This document shows, in pieces, positions 24,717-37,789 of a stretch of DNA of 64,000 nucleotides. Made by a program: the position numbers and the translations under genes. The number at the start of each line of letters is the position of its first letter. The first letter of the stretch is position 1. The stretch is from Fratercula arctica. Lineage: Eukaryota; Chordata; Aves; Charadriiformes; Alcidae. The stretch lies in contig CANTUZ010000003.1 in the NCBI GenBank assembly GCA_947846985.1, forward strand, positions 95,136,674 to 95,200,673. The letters are read 5' to 3'. A model generated the notes under the pieces. It was not told the origin of the DNA. It searched no databases and was given only the letters and a program-made list of their open reading frames with translations.

Positions 24717-27632
24717 TTGAAGGGGGGTGGGGATGGTACTGGGTTTGCTGGTGAGGTGCCAGGGCGTAGTTGCTCAGCGCTTGTGGGCCAGTGTGCCAGT
24801 ATTTCTGAAAGCCAGGAGGCACACCACATCTCAAGGGTCAAAACTACACGCACAACTCCCTCTCTGAAATGCTTATACACCAATGCACGCAGCATGGGGA
24901 ATAAGCAGGAAGAGCTGGAGCTCTGTGTGCGGTTGCGGGGCCACGATCTCATTGCAATTACTGAGACGTGGTGGGACAACTCGCATGACTGGAATGCTGT
25001 CATGGGTGGCTATGTCCTTTTTAGGAAAGACAGACCAGCAAGGCGGGGAGGTGGAATTGCACTCTATGTGAGAGAGCATTTGGAATGCATTGAGCTCTCA
25101 CTAGGGGCAGATGAAGAGCGGGTCGAGAGCTTATGGGTGAGGATTAAGGGACAGGAAAATATGAGGGACACTGTTGTGGGTGTTTATTACAGGCCACCTG
25201 ATCAGGATGGGGAAACTGATGAGGCTTTTTACAGACAACTGAAGGTAGCCTCGCAATCGCAGGCCCTGGTTCTCATGGGGGACTTCAATCACCCTGATAT
25301 CTGCTGGGAAGACCACACAGCCAGGCATGGGCAGTCCAGGAGGCTCCTCCAGTGCATTGATGACAACTTTTTGACACAGGTGGTACAGGAGCCAACAAGG
25401 AGAGGAGCACTTCTAGACCTGGTACTGACAAACACAGAGGGATTGGTGGAGGACATTAAGGTTGGGGGCACCCTAGGTTGTAGTGATCATGAAATGATTG
25501 AGTTCAGGATCGTGGGCACTATCCACAAAACAACAAGAAGTAAAATTACAACCTTGGATTTCAGGAGGGCTAACTTTGGCCTCTTCAAGAAACTGCTTGG
25601 AGAGATGCCGTGGGCTAGGGCTATGGAAGGCAAAGGGGCTCAAGAAAGCTGGTTGATATTCAAAGACCACTTCCTCCAAGCTCAGGATCGGTGCATCCCG
25701 AAGAGAAAGAAATCGGCCAAGGAACGCAGGAGACCTGCATGGTTAAGCAGGGAGCTTCAGAAAAAGCTCAAGTGGAAGAAGGAAGTTTATAATAAGTGGA
25801 AGAAGGGACTGACCCCTTGGGAGGATTACAAGAATGCCACCAGAGCGTGCAGGGATGAAACAAGGAAAGCCAAGGCCGCCTTGGAATTAGACCTGGCTAG
25901 GGATGTTAAGCACAACAAAAAGAGCTTCTACAAGTATATTGGAAGCAAAAGGAAGACCAAAGAAGTTGTGGGCCCACTGTTGAATGAGACAGGAGTCATG
26001 GTGACGGAGGATGCGGAGAAGGCAGAGTTACTGAATGCCTTCTTTGCTTCGGTCTTTTCTGCTCGGCCCAGCCCTCAGAAGTCCCAGGCATTGAATAAAG
26101 TAACAGGGAAAGAAGAAGACTTCCCTTGGGTTGAGGAGGAGCGAGTGAGGGATCAATTAGATCATTTAGATATTCACAAGTCCATGGGCCCCGATGGGAT
26201 GCACCCGAGAGTGCTGAGGGAGCTGGCAGAAGTCATTGCTGGCCCGCTCTCCATCATCTTTGAAAGGTCCTGGAGAACAGGTGAGGTGCCTGAGGACTGG
26301 AGGAAAGCCAATGTCACCCCAGTCTTCAAAAAAGGCAAGAAGGAGGAGCCAGGGAACTACAGGCCGGTCAGCCTCACCTCCATCCCTGGAAAGATGATGG
26401 AACAGCTTGTTCTGGGCGTCATCTCAAGGCACGTGGAGGAAAAGAAAGCTATCAGAAGTACTCAGCATGGATTCACCAAGGGGAAATCATGTCTGACTAA
26501 TCTGATAGCCTTCTACGATGGCATGACTGGATGGATAGATGAGGGGAGGGCGGTAGATGTGGTCTATCTTGACTTAAGCAAAGCGTTTGACACGGTCTCC
26601 CACAGCATCCTCATAGGGAAGCTTAGGAAGTGTGGGTTAGATGAATGGACAGTAAGGTGGATAGAAAACTGGCTGAAAGATAGAGCTCAGAGGGTTGTGA
26701 TTAGGGGCACAGAATCTAGTTGGAGACCAGTGACGAGTGGTGTTCCCCAGGGGTCAGTACTGGGTCCAGTCCTCTTCAATATATTCATCAATGACCTGGA
26801 TGAGGGGATAGAGTGCACCCTCAGCAAGTTTGCTGATGACACAAAGCTGGGGGGGGCGGCTGACACACCGGAGGGCTGTGCTGCCATACAGAGAGACCTG
26901 GACAGGTTGGAGATCTGGGCAGAGAGAAACCTTATGAAATTCAACAAGGGCAAGTGTAGGGTGCTGCACCTGGGGAGGAACAACCCCATGCACCAGTACA
27001 GGTTGGGGGCTGACCTGCTGGAGAGCAGCTCTGTGGAAAGAGATCTGGGAGTCCTGGTGGACAACAGGATGACCATGAGCCAGCAATGTGCCCTTGTGGC
27101 CAAGAAGGCCAATGGCATCCTGGGGTGCATCAAAAAGAGTGTGGCCAGCAGGTCAAGGGAGGTCATCCTCCCCCTCTACTCTGCCTTGGTGAGGCCACAC
27201 CTGGAGTACTGTGTCCAGTTCTGGGCTCCCCGGTTCCAGAAGGACAGGGAACTGCTGGAAAGGGTGCAGCAGAGGGCTACCAAGATGATTAGGGGACTGG
27301 AACACCTCTCTTATGAGGAAAGGCTGAGGGATTTGGGTCTCTTCAGTCTGGAAAAAAGACGGCTGAGGGGGGATCTTATCAACACTTATAAATACTTAAA
27401 GGGTGGGTGTCAGGAGGATGGGACCAGGCTCTTTTCAGTAGTGCCCGGGGACAGGACAAGAGGCAATGGGCACAAACTGGAGCACAAGAAGTTCCACCTA
27501 AACATGAGGAGGAACTTGTTTACCCTGAGGGTGGCAGAGCACTGGAACAGGCTGCCCAGAGAGGTGGTGGAGTCTCCATCTCTGGAGACATTCAAAACCC
27601 GCCTGGACGTGTTCCTGTGTAACCTGCTCTAG
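24717..27632 (+). CDS. CR1 ORF2: endonuclease-reverse transcriptase, 971 codons
   Basis: Encodes the CR1 polyprotein that nicks target DNA and reverse-transcribes the element's RNA. Counting from 24717, an APE-type endonuclease spans about residues 50-265, with N56 (YTNARS), E83 (TETWWD), D189/N191 (GDFNHPD) and D257/H258 (CSDHE). The reverse transcriptase spans about 480-800: NYRPVSLTS at 547, D619 in [21 protein letters not shown] at 677, and FADD with D707/D708. A CR1 C-terminal region follows ([30 protein letters not shown]). Length is close to that of full CR1 ORF2. The frame is open from 24699, after a TGA at 24696-24698, but 24717 is a TTG. The first in-frame ATG is residue 60 (24894), just past catalytic N56. 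So a normal start that keeps the endonuclease is not visible, and ORF1 is absent. It may be untranslated on its own. Confidence 0.93.
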   Translation: MKGGGDGTGFAGEVPGRSCSALVGQCASISESQEAHHISRVKTTRTTPSLKCLYTNARSMGNKQEELELCVRLRGHDLIAITETWWDNSHDWNAVMGGYVLFRKDRPARRGGGIALYVREHLECIELSLGADEERVESLWVRIKGQENMRDTVVGVYYRPPDQDGETDEAFYRQLKVASQSQALVLMGDFNHPDICWEDHTARHGQSRRLLQCIDDNFLTQVVQEPTRRGALLDLVLTNTEGLVEDIKVGGTLGCSDHEMIEFRIVGTIHKTTRSKITTLDFRRANFGLFKKLLGEMPWARAMEGKGAQESWLIFKDHFLQAQDRCIPKRKKSAKERRRPAWLSRELQKKLKWKKEVYNKWKKGLTPWEDYKNATRACRDETRKAKAALELDLARDVKHNKKSFYKYIGSKRKTKEVVGPLLNETGVMVTEDAEKAELLNAFFASVFSARPSPQKSQALNKVTGKEEDFPWVEEERVRDQLDHLDIHKSMGPDGMHPRVLRELAEVIAGPLSIIFERSWRTGEVPEDWRKANVTPVFKKGKKEEPGNYRPVSLTSIPGKMMEQLVLGVISRHVEEKKAIRSTQHGFTKGKSCLTNLIAFYDGMTGWIDEGRAVDVVYLDLSKAFDTVSHSILIGKLRKCGLDEWTVRWIENWLKDRAQRVVIRGTESSWRPVTSGVPQGSVLGPVLFNIFINDLDEGIECTLSKFADDTKLGGAADTPEGCAAIQRDLDRLEIWAERNLMKFNKGKCRVLHLGRNNPMHQYRLGADLLESSSVERDLGVLVDNRMTMSQQCALVAKKANGILGCIKKSVASRSREVILPLYSALVRPHLEYCVQFWAPRFQKDRELLERVQQRATKMIRGLEHLSYEERLRDLGLFSLEKRRLRGDLINTYKYLKGGCQEDGTRLFSVVPGDRTRGNGHKLEHKKFHLNMRRNLFTLRVAEHWNRLPREVVESPSLETFKTRLDVFLCNLL

Positions 27633-27691
27633 GTGACCCTGCTCTGGCAGGGGGGTTGGACTAGATGATCTCCAGAGGTCCCTTCCAACCC

Positions 27692-27740
27692 TATGGTTCT
27701 ATGATTCTATGGTTCTATGATTCTATGATTCTATGATTCT
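27692..27740 (+). repeat. CR1 3' octamer tail
   Basis: About six near-perfect 8-bp units of the (A/G)TTCTATG type end the CR1 at 27744. This tail is the family's hallmark and is thought to be the part recognised by the reverse transcriptase. The last unit runs into CTATTA, shared with the LTR. Confidence 0.9.
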
Positions 27741-27744
27741 ATTA

Positions 27745-27866
27745 AACTGTGTTTATCTCAACCCATGAGTTTTTCTGGCTTTTGCCCTTCTGATTCTCTC
27801 CCTCATCCCACTGTCGGGGGCGCAGAGAGTGGCTGTGTGGGGCTTAGCTGCCCACTGGGGTTCCCA
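27745..27866 (+). mobile_element. Solo ERV LTR, 3' portion (after CR1 insertion)
   Basis: Continuation of the LTR that starts at 24048: 'aactgtgtttatctcaaccc', 'cttttgcccttctgattctc', and a terminal 'gcttagctgcccactggggt' ending in CCCA at 27866. In intact members of this family, as I know them, CTATTAAACTG runs without a break, so the CR1 landed inside the ATTAAA-type signal. TATC precedes the LTR (24044-24047) and follows it (27867-27870), a possible 4-bp target duplication, weak on its own. Confidence 0.85.
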
Positions 27867-30800
27867 TATCTTTTCCTCTGTGTTTTCCTTCCTTAAAATG
27901 GGATGCAATGATATACTAAAGATTGCTAAAAGCATTAATATATTGTCATTGATCAATGTACATTTTAGTTAAACGGATTTGTTACATATTCTTGTATGCT
28001 TTGAGATAAAATTGCTCAGCTGTTGCCTACCTCCAATAGCGCAACAAATAGCTAATCCCACCAGTCATTTCCATTCTTCAGGAATGTATGTGGGAAATTA
28101 CCAGTGAATAATTCTTCCTTTCACCCACCTATGTCTTTCTAGTTATCCTTTTTTACTTCAAATATTCAATCTTTCCACACAAATTATCTCCTCAAGCCTT
28201 TATATCAACAGTTTTTCTAGTGCTGAGGTACATGCAATAGAATGGCGTGTTTGGGTGTGATACTACATGAGCTGTACAGTGACAACTGTCTTCATCCTCC
28301 ATGACTTGTTACCTTTTCTGGATTGTATTGGCCATTCTTCTGTCATATTACACTGCAAACTCATATGTAATTTGCAACCCATGGTCACCCACAGTCTCCG
28401 CTTAGTGTGTTTCTTGAAGTTTCTCCTGTTTACAAGATCTTATATTGGTTTCATTCCTGTGGACCACAGCTGCAGTACACAGACTCTAAGTACTCGCCAG
28501 AGTGAAAGGAAGATTACCTTTATCCAGCACTTCTAATGTTTTGGTGTGTGTTTTTTTTCTCCTAATTCTCATTACCAAAACAGTTTCTTTCTAGGATCTA
28601 CAGTCATGTTAGAAAAAAAAAAAAAATGCACTAATTAATGTACAACCCTTTATCTACCAAGAATAAAAGGAGATGGGATTTTGGGGCGGGGGGAGGGGGG
28701 GGGGGAGTTTTCATTGGCCATTTACAATCTGTGAACTTCATCCTGAGAGCTCAGTTCTTTACACACAAACATTACTTGAGTCACCCAGGAACTGAAAGTG
28801 TCTGCCTGAAAGTAGAATTCTCTTCTGGTCTCTTTAATTAGATAGTGCATTCCTAGTTAGTGCTAGGATTTATTTATCTTGGCAAAATTCTTGCTGTAAC
28901 TGGCACATTATTCGGGGAAGGTATTATTTGTAAAATCTTAAACGCTTGTCCTTATTGTACGTTATAACTTTTAGAATTCCCCATTACTGGAGGCTTAAGT
29001 TGTCAAAATACATCATTTTTTTGCTCATTCTTATGGTTACGTTATACTTGTTTCATTCCAAGAGATTTTCAATTCCTTCTTCAAAAACATCCTAATCCTT
29101 TGCCATTGACTACTTAGTTATCTTAGTCTGCCACATGCATTAGTCAGCTGTTAGCAAAAGCAGTTCTTGTGTTTCAGAAATTCTTCTTTGTGGGAAAAGG
29201 CATGCTTAGATTTCATAACCCATTTCCTTTGGCTCATATATAGCCCAATCAAAAAATAAATCTCAAACAAAAGACTTGCTTATTCCTTCCCCCCTCCTTT
29301 CCACTCCAGGTCAAAACTTTTACATTACAACATCTTCATTCTTAGCTACTCTAGTCAAAGGATTAAAGAAGTGACTTGATGAGGATTGAAGCAGAAGTTT
29401 AATCCTGCATGCTGGAACTTCCACCAAAAATTTAGCCATCCAACACCTTTGACCCAGTCCTGCAATTTCTAGCTCTATGTTAAGCATGAGAAGAAAGACA
29501 CTTTCCAGCAACTAGTTTGACTGTTTCACCTGGGACAGACAGATTCAGGAATCTAATCAATATATTCACAACACACCTTTAAATCTTATCTTGCCAATGG
29601 AAAAAAATTAAAACTTTTAGGACTCATTTCACTTAACGTTTTAAAATTATACCAAGTGATGATTCACAACCCAGAAATGCTTTATTTTTTCATTGTTGAT
29701 ATAAAAGTCATTAGGAAGACTAGATCAGCTGTATGGTGTAAATCTACACTGTAAATATTTGCGGTTAGTAACAGAAATCCCATTCTTGGTTGTTAATTAT
29801 CCATATTTTGTTCTTCTCTTTCACATCTCTGAGTTAGTTCTTCTTTTTTCTTTTTTTGAGAACACGTCGGAAAGATATATTTATGAAATAGCTTTCTTTT
29901 CCCACCCTTTTTGCTTGGAATTAAACAGCATATGTAAGAGAGAGAAGCATGGGACAGATAATATCCTGTACCACTGAGACCTGAAAGACTGATAGCAGTA
30001 TTTGCATATTTGGGTATTACGACTTCCTTATCATAGATTTTAATTTTTTTACATTTAAAATAACATGCCTAATTTTAGCCACATGAAGGCTAAAATCCCT
30101 CATGAATTATCTGCTGTTTTAGAAGTGGAGAGCTAAAGGTAAAGCTTTTCAGAAGCATCAGAACTCAACTTTCACTTTCATGGACCATATAAAAATAGCA
30201 CTTTTAGACTTGTGACTTTTTGGAATTTGAAATTAGTCAGTGAATTTAATGGGCTTCTTTAATGCATACATGCAAAAAACACCATTAAATAAAGTTTACT
30301 TCATAAAGAACATCATCACATAAAGTTTGTTTTATAAAGATATCAGGATAAACATAATAAACTCTTTAAATGCTTAAAATATTACTTCTGAGTCTCCATT
30401 TTCTAATTTTAATTATCTGACAAATTCATAACAAAGCTAGAACTTTTTAACAAGTTAAAAAGAACAGATTTTTCTATACATTCTGGCATACGAAATACTA
30501 TCTTGCTTTGGAAGGAGAAATTAGCAGCCAAGACTTTCAAGAAATAATAAGACTTGACATTTCACAAGAAGCTTTATGAGGAAAAAAATCGAATAGCCTT
30601 ACATTTCAGGAAGATTTATACCTAATATAAAAGATAGGCTATCAGGACATGTATTAAGTTGAATACACTAGCTGTCTTGTTGCCTTTTATAAAGGCAGCT
30701 GGTTTTCAGGACATCTGAAGGAATATCAGCAAAAAGTGCCAATGTCTATAATGTTGCTGACATTTATGAAAGTGTATTGATCAGATAATAGCAGTTGCTA

Positions 30801-33800
30801 GCTGCACATGTGATGAATCAAATAATTATTTATTCTCCTTAATGAAACCCACAGAAATCATTAGTTATACTAAATGTCTTCTAATTATTCATTTTCTATG
30901 GAAGAATTAACATATTTAAAATCATCAAAAGACCAGTCATTACCAACCAGACTTGATTACTCAGTGAAATGCACGTGAGGGGCCTCCAGAAGAACAATCC
31001 TAAAAGCAGTGGAAGGAATATTCTGTGTTAATTAGGTTTCTTGAGGAATACCTGCTGTCATGTTGAAACTTGTACTTAGAATTTTTATTCTTTACATCTA
31101 AAATACTATATGGTTTAGCTGGTTTTCAAATTAATATGATAAAAGTCAGAAAGTTCTTACCAGCTTTTCACTTTTATACTCTGAGACACTTGAAAGCTAT
31201 TCAAAAGTCTGCTTTTCTCAAAGTAATGCTCCAAAAGAATAACTCATAGAAAATAATGATTATCACTATTCTGCAATATGTGCTTCCCTCCTCCTTCCTG
31301 TCCCCCAAAAATGCCACCAGCCCTAGTAATATTAGAGGGAGGTTGCTTAGTCACAAAAGACCAAGTAACACAGCAGTGCTCCTGGGCGTTGGGATTTTTT
31401 TGTATTGTGGGTAACTGGTTTTATTGCAATATGTATTTACCTCGGAAAAACATAGAAAAACAGTATTCAACAACTGGGTGTAGCCACAGAAGTGAGATCT
31501 TATTAGAAAGACTTCAGAAGGCCAAAGTAAAATCTTGACTCTGTTGAAAAGATATAGATTTTGTTGGTTGTTTACAGTGAATCATGTATTTTCCAAGGTG
31601 AGTATAGCTTTGAAAAAGAGCATACTTTATGAATTGCTAGCTTTGGAAGTACTGGAAAAATATCAGAATGCTACAATGTTGCCTTGGCTGTCAAACTGCA
31701 TTCAGTTTCTGTATGCCTTTTACCCAAAACCCCAAACTAAAACAAACAAAAAAGTGGAGTTTCCACAGTGCTTCATTTTCTTTATTTCGTAAACTACAGT
31801 CTCTGATCATATTTCCATGATAAATCATAGTCTTGTACCTACATCTCACAAGCTGAAGTCTGGCTGAAAAATTTAGGCTGTTTTAATAAACTGGTTGAAA
31901 GTTAAACTTTAAATGCTAGCCCTGACAAAATGACAGAAGTAAATGGGAATCATGTATCGTAGAAGGGTGAGCAATTGTCTGGACAAACAGTAAAGAACAA
32001 CTGAGAAAAGAGGTCTGGGAAAAGTGAAGAGAGCGTGACTACTACCTGTAAAGCCTGAGGTGTAGAGGTGACTGAAGTGACATTGTGTTGGGTCTATAGA
32101 GAGCAGAGAGCCGAATCAGGGAATGGATAGGAGGGCGTACAGTCATCAGCAGATAGAGGTGGCGTAGCTGAAGCATGCTATCACTGGGAACACATTCAAC
32201 TGGAAAAGGTATTGGAGCCACGGAATCAATACAATTAACTTTCCTCCACGCTAACAAAGAAGAGAAGAAATGTGATATTCTGACAATCTCTGGCAACAAA
32301 TCAGGCCTACAGAGTTCTGAAACTACGAAAAATAGCAATCTGTCAAATGCATTGTATTAGTAGCCACCTATGGGTGTGACAGCCTAACACATTTTATCCC
32401 TTTTACTGAGGTCCTTTCCCTCTTTTTTGCCAGTAATCTTCTCTTTAATTTATTGTTTCTTTTATTTTTTTTTAATCGGTAAATTATTGACATTTAAGAA
32501 CACACAAAATTCATTGTTTAGGACATCTCCAGGCACATGCAATATGTTTTGTCACATAATTAGCTCTATATGTCGAACAAGTTTCTGCCACTCTATTTTC
32601 TTCATTATTATTTTTTAAATTTGTACCTTTTTTAAATCAAAGTAAAAATAACAATTGATTACAAAATAGTTTTATAAAGAAATATAAGATTATGAGCCAG
32701 ATAACGTTGTTGTACTAGGGTTTCTCTGCACTAAAGGGAACATAATAGGCTCAGTGAATGAGTACACCAACTAGATGCAGGTCAGAAGTTTCCATTTATT
32801 AACAGGAAATATCAACTCACCATATAACATTCAAAATCAGTTGGATTCTGTATCATTTGCAGCTTGCAGATGGAACTGTTGCTATTTCTGTAGTCTTGTT
32901 GCCCTAGAACACCCTCTCTCATTTCCTTGGAAGGCTCTATCTTGTCATTCAGTTTTACTGGTAAATATACTGGAAGTTGTTTCTTTTTGTCTAAATAGCA
33001 TACAGAAGATCCTGATTGTAAAAGCTTTATTGTCATTCAAGTGATTGTTCCTCATATCTATATCAATTCCATATACTTTCTTTGAATAAATATAGCTAAT
33101 AAACATAACATACATCTTTATAATAAGTTATAATATAGATGCATGATCTTTGCAAAAATAAAATACCTGAAAATAGAAATACAATGAGGAAAACCATGAA
33201 ACTCCGCCAAAATTCTAATATTTTTACATTTTTCGGTTGTGTATTTTGGTGCTTATCCTTTAATAAGGACCAGTTTAAAATAAATTTATATCCATTCTGC
33301 TTCATGGTGTTCTGGACATTAACAGACAAATCAAGCGGTTAACTAACCATGATGAAAGAGCTAAAATAACCTAGCGCTCCAGTATTTCTCTACAATTGGG
33401 TGCTACATACATTTTTGGAAGGACATTTCATGTATTCTTAAAGCTAAAGGCATTCATCAAAATGGATTTTATGCTATTACTGAATTTTGTTCTTTTAGTT
33501 GAATTTCAATGATTACTTGATCACAATGTGTAATTAACATCCAGTTTAGTAGTCCATCACTCGTGAATGGTATTGATATTCACGGAATCCAACTGCTATT
33601 TGAAAATATGGAAAGTAACCTCAAGATTTGGTTGCCTGCCACACGGATGGGGACAGCAGGATCAATACTTTGACCCTTAATTATTATGTAAGATACCTTT
33701 ATTTGAATATGATGAATTATATTTCAATGAAATTAAAGATCTTAGGACATATGCATCAGAAAAAAGAGTTGAATTCCCAAGGAAGATGCTAACATGAAGC

Positions 33801-34344
33801 TATATAGGAATATACTAAATCACTATGCAAAACATGGCATGACGTTGCTTTAACAACTACATTATAACCAAGTGAATCCTCTCTTTGCTCTCTTTGATTA
33901 AACTTTTAAGTTTATACTAACTGCAATTACCATCCAACTAAGAACAAATTGTGATCATAGTGTTCAGCCATATTTGGAAAGGAAAGTTAAAGCCTTGATT
34001 TCTGCCTCAAAAATGAGTGTTAATATCACAAGAAACTTCTGTAGAAGCCCAATATGATTCTCAGAAGTATGACAGAAATTGAGGTACAGGATAGGGATAA
34101 ATTATTTCCCCAGTACAGTGAAAGTGGAGAGCTGTAATTTACAGTTTAAAACAAAAAGTCATACTGTGTATATGATTATATGGTGTTTTGAAAGAATCCT
34201 TGAGACCACTTCCAACACTTTCATTATATTTATTGTCCACACAGTCTGAGAACCGCAGACTTTCACCTTGCTGGAAGCATCACTGTTGTTGGTAGACAGA
34301 CTGACTACTGGGTAGTATGGTTTTGCATTCTTATGTGGCAGATG
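27867..34344. other. AT-rich non-coding spacer, probably intron
   Basis: About 6.5 kb with no recognised transposon or exon. The only marked features are a G-rich run (28683-28707), listed separately, and an A run near 28611-28625. Small frames such as 31278-31538 and 31535-31792 have no domain signature. The stretch 29990-31250 is very AT-rich. Confidence 0.55.
28683..28707 (+). repeat. G-rich run, quadruplex-capable
   Basis: Nearly uninterrupted G with single C and A breaks (ggggcggggggaggggggg...). It contains well over four G3 tracts with one-base loops, so it can form a G-quadruplex on the plus strand. Function unknown. Confidence 0.85.
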
Positions 34345-35576
34345 CATTGGGTTTACCAAAGGTAAATTAGATTTAACCAACCTGATTGCTTTCAAAGATT
34401 AAACAGTTTTCTCACCAGACAAGGGGAGAGCTGTGGCTGTTATCTACCTTGATTTCAGTAAAGCATTTAACACAGTTCCCCACAACATCCTTGCTGACAA
34501 GCTTGTTAAGAAATGGACAGATGGACCACAAATGGTGGAAAACAAGCTAACCTACTGAGCTCAAAGGATGGTGGATAATGGTTTGACGTCAAACTGGCAC
34601 CCATTCATGAGTGGGTTTGCTCAGGGTTCAATACTGTTCAATATCTTTCCAGATGACATGGATGATGGGACTGAATGCATCATCACAAAATTTGTGGATG
34701 CCACCAAACTGACTGGAGAAGTAAATAGGTCAGAAGGAAGAGCACCCATACAGAGAGACTTCAACAGTCTAGAAAACTGGGACAACAAGAATCACATGAA
34801 GTTCAACAAGGATAAATATCAAGTCCTGGTATTGGAATAACCCCAAAGAGCAGCACAAGCTGGGGTCCTCAACACTGCAAGCAGGTAGGGGTATATCTTT
34901 GCCAGGAAGATTCTGGGGTCATGGTGAATAGCAAGCTGAACTTGAGCCAGTGGCATGTACCTCAGCAGCAAGCAAAGCAAAATGCATCCTGGGCTGCAAC
35001 GTCTAGTGTACAGTGAGCAGATCAAGGGAGGTGGTTACTCAGCTTTACTTGACACTTTTTAGGCAACACATGGAATACTGTGTCCAATTATGTTCCTCCC
35101 AGCTGAAGAGAGACATAGGAAAGTTGGACAGTGTCCCACAGAGGGCCCCAAAATAATCCAAGGGCTGGAGAACTGGACATATGAAGAAAGACTGAAGGAA
35201 ATGTGTCCGTTCAGCTTAGAGAAGAGACAGCTCAAGGGAGATGAAGTGGCAGTTTTCCACTACCTAAAAGGTAGTTACAGAGAACATCAATGAACTCTTT
35301 TCACAAGGATCCCCAGTAACAGAAGAGGCAATGGGCGTAAGTAGCTTCAGGACAAATTCTGTCTGGATTTAAGAAAAGAAGTTTTCACCATGAGAACAAG
35401 TCAACACTGGAATAACCTGTCCAGAGAAGTAGTAAAATGTCCCTTGCTGGAAATATCCAAGACTTGGCTTGTCAGAGCCCTGGATAACTTAGTTTAAGGC
35501 CCTGCTTTCAATAGACAGTTGGACTACATGGTCTCCAGAGGTGTCTCCTGACCTAGACTTTTCTATTATTCTATAC
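34345..35576 (+). mobile_element. Degenerate CR1 LINE, RT domain to 3' end
   Basis: A 5'-truncated CR1 starting in the reverse transcriptase domain: 'gtttaccaaaggtaaattag' corresponds to the FTKGKSC segment of the copy at 24512. Recognisable remains are [13 protein letters not shown] near 34440, GFAQGSILFNIF near 34616 (PQG changed to AQG), KFVDATKL near 34690 (FADD changed to FVDA) and NWTYEERLKEMCPFSLEKRQLKGD near 35171. Catalytic residues are lost and frames are broken. The 3' block ('ggactacatggtctccagag') and a decayed octamer tail end near 35576. Confidence 0.92.
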
Positions 35577-37789
35577 CACTAGTTGCATCTAGACATGCTG
35601 GTTGTAAGTTGCTTACCTGCAGGATGTGGGCTACTTCTGCATGTCAAGGCCTCACAAAAGCGGGCTGATCTGTGAGTACACATACATTCCAGCTTCCCTA
35701 TAACTTGATTTTATAGAGTAGCGTAGATGTATCAGATTATTTCAGTATCATTAACAGTATAAATAAGGGCTTTCAAGACTCACTGGGTGAGGAGATCCTC
35801 AAAGGGAGACATAACATTCTTCATCAGCTCTGGCAGCTGTTCTCTGATGTGAAAGTAATGTAATACAGCACATCAGTTCTGACATCTGTGATAACCCTAT
35901 ATCTTTTCAGATTTGTTAAGTCATAAGGACTTACTTTGTATCTTGCATCTAACTTGATGTGTCTCTTATGACATTACTAAATTTATCATTTCTGAAATTA
36001 ACAGCAAGTTTTTGTCATGTCAGAATAGAAGCAGAATAGACAAAAGGGAATGCTGGAATTGCACAAAACTGGCAACTTGCTTAGCTTTGGTAAAAATGAC
36101 AAGAGTGTTTACAAATAATATTTTCATGACTATTGTTTCACAAAGCAGATGGTTGTTTAGTAATATTACACTAACAGGTTTGGAAGCTGTTTCTTTCCAA
36201 ATATAATTCTTCACGATGTAGTGGATACCAATTATTCTTCTAAATAGAACCCTTTGTTTCCTGGAGCTGCAGTATCATTCATTATTCATAACCAGTCCTG
36301 CAGTCTGAGTACTTTCTGAATATCCTCTGATAAGTCAGAGCTCATACAGAGGTGGACCGACACTTCTTCTATGTTATTTCTAACATCTAAACGATGTTTT
36401 CTCTGAGCATATCAACATATGCAGGTATCACTATTTCCAGTTATGTTCTATAATATATTTGAGTTTGTTACTCAAAACATTATACAACACAATTTACTGT
36501 AAAAAAATAATGAGAGAGAGACATTACTTGCAACAGGTCAATAGACCTTGCAATATCTGCAGTGGCATACTTTATAGTACTTCATACAATGCGTTTAATT
36601 ACATTTTTATTCACTCAGTAAATAAATATCTAGGACTTCATTTTCATGAAAGCATTAATAAAATGATGAAGTTACTTTGCAGAATCATGTATACACTTAA
36701 CACTTATACATATTTTTTTTCCAGTGTACTGTGGTAATTGCAAAAAAAAAAAAGTAGAAACTTAATATAGATTTACAGAATGTTGTATAGAAATACAAGA
36801 AACGATTTGTTGTGAATTTTTAATAGAGCTGGATACCAAATCCATTGACATATACTGTTTGGTCTTCTACTCATCTAATTATAATTATTACATATTTTAG
36901 AATATATGGGCTGGGTCATTGTCTCACCGAAGTCTAAATATAAAATAATTTTATTAATTTACCTCGCTTCACCAGACAGAACCAATTACTCTGGTCTACA
37001 GCCAATCTTACTGTAAAAATGTCCTCTTGTTGCAGTGATGCTTGTATATAGACAGTTGGAAGGTGTTATATAGACCTTTTAAGTATGATATTTAATATTT
37101 TGTGAAGTAATAGAGTTATTACAACATTTGGTTAGTCTGATAGCACTATTGTGTTGCATACACACACCTATATATTTTGTAATTTGGTCAATCATTATGC
37201 ATGACCTAAAAAAAATAATTCCATGGTTTTATCACACTATATTGTATTTAACATCTGCCAGAATAAACCTAAGTTGAAAATGTAAGATTTCATCTCATAA
37301 TAGGGATAATGAAACTCTCAACCCAGCTGTTCAGTTTCATTCTCTGTTTGAAAGAAATCTTCCTTTGGTTTCAGAAGATAAAAGGTAGAAAAGGTATTTT
37401 TAGACATCAGTTACTGAAATTCAATCTATTAACTAAAACATTCATTTATTTAAAATAAAATTCCAGACATTTTGCCTAGTCAAGCAGTGTGAAAAAAATC
37501 TATAAGCAAGGTGTAATTTCTCACAGAATACCCCATAGGCTATATTTGAAAATCAATTTTGTTTAAGTTCATTGATTTTTTTAATAGTGAGCCTTTTAAT
37601 AACATTACAAACACTATGCAATAACATGGTACTACAAATACAGGGTGGAGGAGGAGGACCAGGCATAAAGGATAAGCATCATCAATGTGAATAAATCATT
37701 TGGTGCATTCTACACCAAGCCATTTCTTAGTGAGGATCTGGTGTATAAGACTGTACATCTTATAAAGTGAGTATGCACACTCGCAACCT
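35577..37789. other. AT-rich non-coding spacer, probably intron
   Basis: Nothing recognisable apart from short A runs (36750-36760) and very AT-rich stretches. No exon or RNA gene is supported. Confidence 0.55.

Larger units (their letters stand above)
24512..27744 (+). mobile_element. CR1 LINE with long open pol frame, inserted in an LTR
   Basis: A 3.2-kb CR1 element lying inside an ERV LTR. It begins abruptly at 'cctagggggtaaatagg', about 200 bases ahead of the pol frame, so ORF1 and the 5' untranslated region are missing. The pol frame runs to 27632, followed by a 3' untranslated block ('tggactagatgatctccaga') and about six ATTCTATG/GTTCTATG octamers. CTATTA is present at both junctions (24506-24511 and 27739-27744) and may be a target duplication or microhomology. 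The uninterrupted frame contrasts with the many stops in the other CR1 copies here and points to a recent insertion. Confidence 0.93.

Noticed and set aside
26687..27166. Minus-strand frames of 110-159 codons under the CR1 pol frame
   Set aside because: They are shadows of the conserved pol coding frame.
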